Below are positions 1 to 4,515 of a DNA stretch of 5,592 nucleotides, one piece after another. The stretch spans positions 1 through 5,592 of the forward strand of contig JAOPWF010000557.1 in NCBI GenBank assembly GCA_025965815.1, written 5' to 3'. The position numbers and the translations under genes were made by a program. Every line of letters begins with the position of its first letter. Position 1 is the first letter of the stretch. The stretch is from Mycobacterium sp. GTDB taxonomy: Bacteria; Actinomycetota; Actinomycetes; Mycobacteriales; Mycobacteriaceae. The notes under the pieces are model-generated. The model had not been told where the DNA came from. It did no database searches and saw nothing but the letters and a program-made list of their open reading frames with translations.

Positions 1-936
1 AAGGCCGATATCGCCGGCCGTTCATTGGTGGCACTGCGGGAGTCAATCGAGTCCGCTATTCCCCTGTCCCCCGCGAACTGCAACCGCGGTCTGGACCGGT
101 CCGAGTTCACCGCCGCACGACTGGGATATCTGGAGGAATGGGCTCAGGTGCGAGGGATCGATCTCATGTCGCACTCGCCAAAGTGGCGCGAGCAACTCGG
201 CTCGCTAGGTGGGGGCAACCACTTCATCGAGTTGTGTCTGGACAACCACGATCAGGTGTGGATGTTCCTGCACTCCGGGTCGCGCGGAGTGGGAAACAAG
301 ATCGCCAAAAAGCACATCAAGATCGCACGTAATGCGATGGACCAAGGCGGCATCATCCTGGCGAATAGCGACCTCGCCTACCTCACTGAGGGCACCGCAG
401 AGTTCAACGACTACCTGCGAGAGTTGGACTGGGCGCAACGGTTCGCCTATGAGAACCGCGCCGAGATGATGGACCGCTTCGGCCAGGCGCTCGCACATTG
501 GATGGGCGACTCGGATGAGATTGAGGTGGATCGGGTCAACACCCACCACAATTACACCGTCCAGGAGCAGCACGGCGGCAAGGATGTCTGGCTGACGCGC
601 AAGGGCGCTATCGACGCCCACAAGGGTGTCCGGGGCATCATCCCAGGATCTATGGGATCGCACTCCTACATCGTCAGGGGACGGGGAAACGCCGATGGTC
701 TGTGCAGTGCTCCCCACGGCGCCGGCCGACGCTTCTCGCGTACTCAGGCCAGGAAGCAGTTCACGCTCGACGACCTGGCCCAGGCGATGAAGGGCATCGA
801 ATACCGCCACGGCGAGGCATGGATTGACGAGATCCCCGCGGCCTACAAGCCGATCGACGTGGTTATGGAGGACGCCAAAGCGTTGGTCGAGATCGAATTC
901 GAACTCCGCCAAATCTTGAACGTCAAGGGGACCTAG
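1..936 (+). CDS. rtcB: RtcB-type RNA-splicing ligase, 5' end outside window
   Basis: RtcB is a cytoplasmic GTP- and Mn2+-dependent ligase that joins RNA ends carrying 2',3'-cyclic or 3'-phosphate to 5'-OH ends, acting in RNA repair or tRNA splicing. The frame is open from base 1 (K-A-D-I-A-G-R-S) to the TAG at 934-936, giving 311 visible residues. About 80-90 residues are missing, including the usual D-x-G-C-G-M motif with its metal-binding Cys. The visible signature runs in order: GGGNHFIEL (His codon 220-222), LHSGSRGVGN, NTHHNY, TRKGAIDA, GIIPGSMG, SYIVRGRGN and SAPHGAGR. By family knowledge the His residues in GGGNH, HSGSRG and HHNY bind metal, and the His in APHGAGR (codon 715-717) is the guanylylated nucleophile. 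All are present, so the visible part looks functional. The internal TTG at 25 is not the real start, since the homology continues upstream. The stop overlaps the next small gene. Mycobacteria commonly carry one such protein. Confidence 0.96.
   Translation, partial: KADIAGRSLVALRESIESAIPLSPANCNRGLDRSEFTAARLGYLEEWAQVRGIDLMSHSPKWREQLGSLGGGNHFIELCLDNHDQVWMFLHSGSRGVGNKIAKKHIKIARNAMDQGGIILANSDLAYLTEGTAEFNDYLRELDWAQRFAYENRAEMMDRFGQALAHWMGDSDEIEVDRVNTHHNYTVQEQHGGKDVWLTRKGAIDAHKGVRGIIPGSMGSHSYIVRGRGNADGLCSAPHGAGRRFSRTQARKQFTLDDLAQAMKGIEYRHGEAWIDEIPAAYKPIDVVMEDAKALVEIEFELRQILNVKGT
925..930 (+). promoter_or_regulatory. Ribosome binding site for the small ORF at 936
   Basis: AAGGGG lies inside the last codons of rtcB, with five bases between it and the GTG at 936. 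It is a purine-rich Shine-Dalgarno-like site at normal spacing. It supports translation of the 39-codon ORF that begins on the last base of the rtcB stop. Confidence 0.5.
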
Positions 937-1055
937 TGGGCTTCTTCGACTATGACGAGGCGGGACTGGGCTGCTTTCAGACCGTGGTGACCGCGCTGAT
1001 CTCCCTGCTGTGTATCGCTATCGGCATGTCGCTCATCATGTGGGTCCTCCTTTGA
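936..1055 (+). CDS. Small single-pass membrane peptide, coupled to rtcB
   Basis: This is a 39-codon ORF starting at GTG 936 and ending at TGA 1053-1055. The start codon shares the G of the rtcB TAG (TAGTG), a usual arrangement for translational coupling, and AAGGGG sits just upstream. The product has a short polar, acidic N-terminus (MGFFDYDEAG) followed by a continuous hydrophobic run from about residue 16 to 39, containing TALISLLCIAIGMSLIMW. This is long enough for one membrane-spanning helix. There are no basic residues, no cleavable signal peptide and no lipobox. The acidic N-terminus gives no positive-inside cue, so orientation is unclear. I do not recognise a family. The function is unknown, and co-transcription with rtcB is the only clue. 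It could also be a chance ORF, but the overlap, the RBS and the clean hydrophobic segment argue for a real gene. Confidence 0.6.
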   Translation: MGFFDYDEAGLGCFQTVVTALISLLCIAIGMSLIMWVLL

Positions 1056-1073
1056 CCGGGCCGGCGGGCGAGC

Positions 1074-1199
1074 GTGCCGGCATCGTGCTCACCATCGATC
1101 GAAAAGGAACTCGAAAATCGCGGCCCACTGCGCGTCGTGGGAACCACCTACACGATTGGATTCGCCTTCCGTGGGAGCATCGCCGGGATCGGCAACTGA
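1074..1199 (+). other. Possible 41-aa ORF or gene remnant in the intergenic gap
   Basis: From GTG 1074 to TGA 1197-1199 there is a 41-residue reading frame whose second half looks protein-like (KELENRGPLRVVG, then TTYTIGFAFRGS). About 70% of the codons in that stretch end in G or C by my count. There is no good Shine-Dalgarno site. The frame is the same as that of the 936-1055 peptide, with one TGA between them. It may be a tiny gene, the tail of a decayed gene, or chance. I do not recognise a family. Confidence 0.22.
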
Positions 1200-1386
1200 C
1201 GCCGGACTTCTACGGCCTGGGATTGGACCGAACTCGCTGGCTGCCTTGAGGGATTGCGATTCACCCAACGGATCCGCCCGACGAAACGACGAAACGACAA
1301 AACGACGACCCGGCAGTTGGGCTCTGCCTCATGGGCGAAGTGTGCACGAGTGCGCCAACGCCCACGTGATCGACCACTGACGCCGG
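1195..1386 (+). repeat. Direct repeat pair ACTGACGCCGG
   Basis: The 11-mer ACTGACGCCGG occurs exactly at 1195-1205 and again at 1376-1386, 181 bases apart, with similar flanks (a-ACTGACGCCGG-acttc and c-ACTGACGCCGG-ccattt). It could mark a small duplication or be coincidence in GC-rich DNA. Confidence 0.3.
1281..1304. repeat. Three-copy 8-bp tandem repeat
   Basis: Two exact copies of ACGAAACG (1281-1288, 1289-1296) are followed by ACAAAACG (1297-1304), then ACGACC. The block is A-rich for this genome. It lies about 150 bp upstream of the TetR-family gene and is not in an identified gene. It may be a slippage-prone tract or a set of protein-binding half sites, and nothing here decides between these. 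Confidence 0.5.
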
Positions 1387-1444
1387 CCATTTCGCAGGTG
1401 CAGCGACGGCCTCCTACCGCCCCGACTGCTCGTCGTCGCACGAT

Positions 1445-1453
1445 TAGGATGGG
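1445..1453 (+). promoter_or_regulatory. Start-deciding signals of the first tetR gene
   Basis: TAGGAT (1445-1450) fits the actinobacterial TANNNT -10 box, and its spacing would place a transcript start at about 1457, making the mRNA nearly leaderless at ATG 1460. The same bases, AGGATGGG (1446-1453), could instead serve as a weak ribosome site for ATG 1460. They are too close for good use with ATG 1454. The sequence alone does not separate the two readings. Confidence 0.35.
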
Positions 1454-2041
1454 ATGACCATGCCCGCGACCCGAAGAGTTGGACGGCCGCGCAGCGAAGG
1501 CTCCCGCGACGCCGTCCTTAAAGCGGCAACACAACTGATGCTGGAGGTCGGGCCACGCAGGATGACCGTCGATGCCATCGCTCATCGCAGCGGTGTCAGC
1601 AAGGCGACGATCTACAAATGGTGGCCCAACAAGAGCGCAGTGGCGATAGAGGCTTACCTGGGTGAGCTAATGGTCGAGGCGCCCGACCCCGACACCGGAT
1701 CGGCGTACGAAGACTTGCGCCTGAGTCTGCGCGGGATCATGCACTTCTACTCCAGCCCCAGCGGTCGGGTCTTCGCTCAGCTGGTCGGCGAGGCGCAGTT
1801 CGATCCAGATACCCGCAAGCGTCTCCGAGAGTTCCTCGTGGAGTCCCGCAGGGGAGTTATCAAGGTGATCTGGGATCGCGGTGTCGACCGCGGCGAGCTG
1901 GACCCGGACGTGGACCCGGCGGTAGCGATGGACCTGATCTTCGGGGCGGCGATGTACCGCATGGCGATCGAACATGGTGGATTGGAGCCGGCCGACGCCG
2001 ACGCCATACTCAGTACGGCGATGCGAGCGTTGAAGGCTTGA
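1454..2041 (+). CDS. TetR/AcrR-family transcriptional regulator
   Basis: This is a 195-residue protein of normal TetR length, ending at TGA 2039-2041. The N-terminal DNA-binding domain is clear: a basic lead (RRVGRPRSEGSR), helix 1 (AVLKAATQLMLEVG), then the helix-turn-helix at about residues 38-58 (MTVDAIAHRSGVSKATIYKWW). The C-terminal ligand-binding half is helical (GRVFAQLVGEAQFDPDTRK, VAMDLIFGAAMYRMAIEHG) and resembles the TetR_C_11-type domain common in actinomycetes. It probably acts as a cytoplasmic dimeric repressor with a small-molecule inducer. ATG 1454 gives the longest form. ATG 1460, two codons in, fits the upstream signals better. It is downstream of the rtcB unit after a 400-base gap and faces decayed DNA, so its target gene is not evident. 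It may control itself or a lost neighbour. No damage is seen. Confidence 0.93.
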   Translation: MTMPATRRVGRPRSEGSRDAVLKAATQLMLEVGPRRMTVDAIAHRSGVSKATIYKWWPNKSAVAIEAYLGELMVEAPDPDTGSAYEDLRLSLRGIMHFYSSPSGRVFAQLVGEAQFDPDTRKRLREFLVESRRGVIKVIWDRGVDRGELDPDVDPAVAMDLIFGAAMYRMAIEHGGLEPADADAILSTAMRALKA

Positions 2042-2139
2042 GCAACCGCTACCACTGGGTCAAGCGCGACGCGAAGGCCATGGCCACCCTCGCCCGAGCC
2101 GATGTCGCTCGCGCCGAAACGCCCACCTTTGCGTCGTAG
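2038..2139 (+). other. Possible short ORF or gene tail after tetR
   Basis: A plus-strand frame opens at TTG 2038, overlapping the TetR stop (TTGA), and runs to TAG 2137-2139, giving 33 residues ([12 protein letters not shown], then [14 protein letters not shown]). About 84% of codons end in G or C by my count, which is like a real gene. However, the antisense frame here shares the same third positions, so this statistic does not fix the strand. It looks like the C-terminal scrap of a larger protein that I cannot name. No ribosome site is seen apart from possible coupling to the TetR stop. Confidence 0.25.
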
Positions 2140-2285
2140 TTGCCGACGGTGGTCTTCTGCAGCTTGGGCTGTCCGTGGAAACCATGGCACGCAAGACGGT
2201 GCGGTTCTACTGGGAGCACCCCGACCAGCAGACTCAAGCACCACCCGAGCAGTCCACCGCTCAGAACGGTGCCGCGGGGCACGGT
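2042..2285. other. Unassigned decayed segment left of the dehydrogenase remnant
   Basis: This segment follows the TetR gene and precedes the recognisable aldehyde dehydrogenase homology. The minus-strand dehydrogenase frame stays open through it to a stop at 2049-2051. It adds about 78 residues after KLVR that do not belong to the family, including a hydrophobic stretch ([17 protein letters not shown]). A plus-strand frame around 2133-2240 also reads plausibly ([20 protein letters not shown]). Neither is recognisable. I take it as fused debris left by deletion, not as a working gene. Confidence 0.35.
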
Positions 2286-2615
2286 GCGCACCAGCTTGGC
2301 GTATACGAACTCCTTGATCCCGAGCGGCCCGAGCTCGCGTCCGTAGCCGGAGCGCTTGATCCCGCCGAACGGAGTTTCGGGCTGTGAGCTCGTGGGGTGG
2401 TTGATCCACGCCATGCCGCACTCGAGTTTCACCGCCACAGCTTGCGCGCTCGCGACGCGGTACACCTGTGCGGCAGGTCCGAAGAGCCCCTCGCCGTAGA
2501 TTGGATTGTCGGGGGCGATGTCGGTGAGAATCGTCGGTTCGACGTAGGCGCCGGGGCGGTCGATGCGCCTGCCGCCCAGCACCAGCGTGGCGCCGTGGCC
2601 GACCGCGCTACCCAC
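2286..2615 (-). pseudogene. Aldehyde dehydrogenase C-terminal remnant
   Basis: This minus-strand stretch encodes only the C-terminal end of an NAD(P)-dependent aldehyde dehydrogenase of the succinate-semialdehyde dehydrogenase-like type. Diagnostic pieces in order are [59 protein letters not shown] and [13 protein letters not shown]. Family members have about 450-500 residues; here the N-terminal two-thirds, with the NAD-binding fold and catalytic Cys, is absent. Further damage is visible. Between [10 protein letters not shown] and KLECGMAW roughly 30 residues usual in the family (the region with the D-x-P-[FY]-G-L-x-x-x-[VI] motif) are gone in frame, near 2424-2438. The conserved Glu before [FIL]-F-G-P is Gly (GEGLFGP). 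The frame runs on past the normal C-terminus into unrelated sequence. It begins about 10 bases after the stop of the upstream tetR on the same strand, so it was probably once a neighbour in that transcription unit. The product cannot be active. Confidence 0.82.
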
Positions 2616-2625
2616 CCCCGGGCGC

Positions 2626-3258
2626 TCAATCAGCGGTTTGCGTTGGGTCCAGCACCCCGTGCAACACCAGCTCGCTCAACTCTTGCGCGGCGCGGTCGAC
2701 GTCCTTGATGCGGCGCACGCACACCGCGTACCAGGCGCCACCGGCGATGACGTCCATGATGGTGTCGGCGCTGATCGACGGCCGTGCGGTCCCGGAGGCC
2801 ACCGCGTCGCCGATCCGGGCGGCGAGCTGGCTGCGCGCGGCGGCTTCCAGGCGGTCGCTCAGCACCCGGCGCAGTCGCCGGTCGGATCGCAAGTCGATCA
2901 TCAGGCCCGGGATCGCCTCGCGGACCGCGGGCTCGCCGTACATCCGAATAGCGCCTCGGCACAGCCGGACGATCTCCCGCACGAAGTCGTCTTCGGGCGG
3001 TTCGGGGCCCAGGTCGGGAAAGACCGCCTCATGCACCAGCTGGGCCTTCGAGCTCCAGCGGCGATAGACGGCGGGCCGGCTGACCCCGGCGGTGCTGGCG
3101 ATCAGGTCGATGGTGGTGGCCGAGTAGCCGCGGGAGATCAGCAGATCGCGGGTCGCGGCCAGCACCGCCGTGTCGATGGACGGGTCGCGGCGCGGACCCC
3201 GCGGCCGGCGCCGGACGGCTGCCGCGCCGTTGATCGTTCCCCTGCCGGATCGCCCCAT
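2626..3258 (-). CDS. TetR/AcrR-family regulator, divergent to Mo-oxidoreductase
   Basis: This is a 210-residue protein, read from ATG (3258-3256) to TGA (2628-2626). An Arg/Pro-rich N-terminal arm ([15 protein letters not shown]) precedes the TetR DNA-binding domain: helix 1 ([16 protein letters not shown]), then the helix-turn-helix at residues 48-68 ([21 protein letters not shown]), ending in [11 protein letters not shown]. The C-terminal half (residues 90-205) is helical and resembles TetR_C_11-type ligand-binding domains. It probably acts as a cytoplasmic dimeric repressor released by a small ligand. Its start codon abuts a near-perfect palindrome that also covers the promoter of the divergent molybdopterin oxidoreductase, so it very likely represses both that gene and itself. 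No Shine-Dalgarno site precedes the ATG. A -10-like GACTGT seven bases upstream suggests a leaderless mRNA, or else a slightly later start. A dehydrogenase remnant follows it on the same strand. Confidence 0.94.
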   Translation of the reverse strand: MGRSGRGTINGAAAVRRRPRGPRRDPSIDTAVLAATRDLLISRGYSATTIDLIASTAGVSRPAVYRRWSSKAQLVHEAVFPDLGPEPPEDDFVREIVRLCRGAIRMYGEPAVREAIPGLMIDLRSDRRLRRVLSDRLEAAARSQLAARIGDAVASGTARPSISADTIMDVIAGGAWYAVCVRRIKDVDRAAQELSELVLHGVLDPTQTAD

Positions 3259-3282
3259 AGTCGTTACAGTCTGTCACGACTA
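3258..3282. promoter_or_regulatory. Palindromic operator of the divergent tetR
   Basis: Arms TAGTCGTTACAG (3258-3269) and CTGTCACGACTA (3271-3282) are separated by one base. They are reverse complements at 11 of 12 positions, the only mismatch being at 3265/3275. Size and symmetry match operators of TetR dimers. The site starts at the first base of the tetR start codon and ends two bases inside the oxidoreductase -10 box. A bound repressor would therefore block both transcripts. The symmetry is seen directly; the assignment to this TetR is inferred from position. Confidence 0.82.
3266..3271 (-). promoter_or_regulatory. Candidate -10 box for leaderless tetR transcript
   Basis: On the minus strand GACTGT (3271-3266) lies seven bases before the ATG at 3258. 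This spacing would start transcription at or next to the ATG. It lies inside the palindrome, so the regulator would repress itself. The match to TANNNT is imperfect in the first base, and no clear -35 is present. Confidence 0.3.
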
Positions 3283-3300
3283 GGCTCGTAGTTGAAGGAG
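3281..3300 (+). promoter_or_regulatory. -10 box and ribosome site of the Mo-oxidoreductase gene
   Basis: TAGGCT (3281-3286) fits the TANNNT -10 consensus and overlaps the palindrome by two bases. A transcript start near 3293 would leave a leader of about 14 bases containing GAAGGAG (3294-3300). This is a strong Shine-Dalgarno site six bases before ATG 3307, and it selects that ATG over the upstream TTG at 3292. No good -35 is visible where the palindrome lies, as is common for mycobacterial promoters. Confidence 0.55.
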
Positions 3301-3306
3301 ACGTCG

Positions 3307-4515
3307 ATGACCGCCGGACTCACTCGCCCGATAGCCGATACCGGCGAAGACGGTCGGCACCTCTACACCTGCCCGCTGTGTGAAGCCATGTGCGGGTTGG
3401 AGATTCAGGTCGAAGACGGACGGGTGGCCGGCATCCGGGGGAACCGCGACGACACCTGGAGTCGCGGTCATCTCTGCCCGAAGGGCGCCTCACTGGGCGC
3501 GCTGCACGAGGATCCCGACCGCATCCGTCGTCCGATGATCAAGGTGGACGGCCAGTGGCAGGAGGTCAGCTGGGACGCCGCCTTCCGGCGGTGCACCGAA
3601 CTGTTGGCCCCGGTGATCGAGAAATACGGCATCGGCGCGGTCACCGCCTATACCGGCAATCCGCTCGCGCATTCGTTCTCCCTGGGCCGATACACCGGCG
3701 TGCTGCTCGGCATGTCGGGCATTCCGATCAGCTACTCGCCGGGGACGGTCGACCAGTGGCCGAAGAACCTGTCCTCGCACCTGATGTACGGCGGATGGTG
3801 GACGTTCCCCGTCCCGGATATCGAGCGCACCGATCTACTGGTCGTGATGGGCGCGAACCCCGCCGCATCGCAGGGTTCGCTGCTCGCGGCGCCCGACGTG
3901 ATGGGCATCATCGACGAGATCGGCAACCGCGGCACGGTGATCGTGGTCGACCCGGTCCGCACCGCCACCGCTGCCCGCGCCGACGAATGGCTGGCCATCA
4001 CCCCCGGTACCGACGCGGCATTCCTGCTGGCGCTGGCGCACACGATGTTCGACGAGGACCTGGTCAACCTCGGAACCGTCGAACCACATGTCGAGGGCCT
4101 CGACCGGATGAGGGACGTGGCGGCCGGGTGCCCACCCGAACGCGTCGCCGGCGCCACCGGTATCGCCGCCGAACGGATCAGGGCGCTGGCCCGCGAGCTC
4201 GCGGCGACGCCCCGTGCGGTGGTGTACGGCCGAATCGGCTTGTGTAATCAGGAGTTCGGCAGTCTGGCGAGCTGGCTGGTGGATGTGGTCAACATTCTCA
4301 CCGGGCACTTCGATGTCCCGGGTGGCAGCATGTTCCCGAGGGCGGCGGCCTGGTCGGTCACCGTTCAGCCGCAGCCGGGTCTGGAAGGCGGGCTGCCGGA
4401 GTTCGGCCGATGGAAGACCCGGTGCGTGGTGCCAAGGAGGTGCTCGGGCAGGCGCCGGTGTCGTGCATGGTGGAGGAGATCGCCACCCCGGGCGACGGAC
4501 AGCTCAAGGCACTGA
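3307..4515 (+). CDS. N-terminal half: [4Fe-4S] domain and first Mo-cofactor region
   Basis: This is the product actually encoded from ATG 3307: 402 residues, of which the last 30 (after Arg372) are frame-shifted and Arg/Pro-rich. Residues 18-72 form the iron-sulphur domain: Cys22, Cys25 and Cys29 (TCPLCEAMCG) and Cys57 with Lys59 (GHLCPKGAS), the spacing usual for the family's [4Fe-4S] cluster. The first pterin-binding region follows (SWDAAFRR, TAYTGNPLAHSF, DLLVVMGANPAASQG, VIVVDPVRTATAARAD, ITPGTDAAFLLALAH). The stretch where formate dehydrogenases carry Sec or Cys as Mo ligand reads YSPGTVDQWPKN, with no Cys. The ligand may thus be Ser or Asp, or may lie elsewhere. Alone this fragment lacks the second half of the active-site fold and the C-terminal cofactor-binding domain, so it should not be active. 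Confidence 0.6.
   Translation: MTAGLTRPIADTGEDGRHLYTCPLCEAMCGLEIQVEDGRVAGIRGNRDDTWSRGHLCPKGASLGALHEDPDRIRRPMIKVDGQWQEVSWDAAFRRCTELLAPVIEKYGIGAVTAYTGNPLAHSFSLGRYTGVLLGMSGIPISYSPGTVDQWPKNLSSHLMYGGWWTFPVPDIERTDLLVVMGANPAASQGSLLAAPDVMGIIDEIGNRGTVIVVDPVRTATAARADEWLAITPGTDAAFLLALAHTMFDEDLVNLGTVEPHVEGLDRMRDVAAGCPPERVAGATGIAAERIRALARELAATPRAVVYGRIGLCNQEFGSLASWLVDVVNILTGHFDVPGGSMFPRAAAWSVTVQPQPGLEGGLPEFGRWKTRCVVPRRCSGRRRCRAWWRRSPPRATDSSRH

Larger units (their letters stand above)
1056..1453. other. Intergenic stretch between small peptide gene and tetR
   Basis: These roughly 400 bases contain no gene I can support firmly. They hold the doubtful ORF at 1074-1199, a direct repeat of ACTGACGCCGG (1195-1205 and 1376-1386) and an imperfect 8-bp tandem repeat at 1281-1304. 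The last bases hold the start region of the following regulator. Base composition is less regular than in the flanking genes, and other open frames here have poor codon bias. No tRNA or clear terminator hairpin is visible. Confidence 0.5.

Noticed and set aside
205..912. Long minus-strand open frame of about 235 codons
   Set aside because: It lies wholly opposite rtcB, whose catalytic motifs are clear on the plus strand; it is an antisense shadow typical of GC-rich DNA.
1056..1085. Terminator after the small peptide gene
   Set aside because: GCCGGC repeats can pair, but each is itself palindromic, the stem is short, and no U-run follows.
1010..1249. 79-codon plus-strand frame overlapping the end of the membrane peptide gene
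   Set aside because: Codon bias is poor and the product is unlike a folded protein; other readings of the same bases fit better.
1366..1377. Imperfect palindrome GTGATCGACCAC as operator for the first tetR
   Set aside because: Six-base arms with one mismatch are too short to stand out in GC-rich DNA, and it lies about 80 bp from the start without promoter context.
1148..1585. Minus-strand open frame of about 145 codons across the rtcB-tetR gap
   Set aside because: It overlaps the start and DNA-binding domain of the first tetR, has no recognisable motif, and the composition looks like chance.
2563..3291. Long plus-strand open frame opposite the second tetR
   Set aside because: The minus strand has an intact helix-turn-helix protein of correct length; the plus frame has no recognisable domain.
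4405..4435. Programmed -1 ribosomal frameshift in the oxidoreductase
   Set aside because: The junction (ACC CGG TGC) is not a slippery heptamer, no stimulatory hairpin is evident, and the family is normally encoded in one frame.
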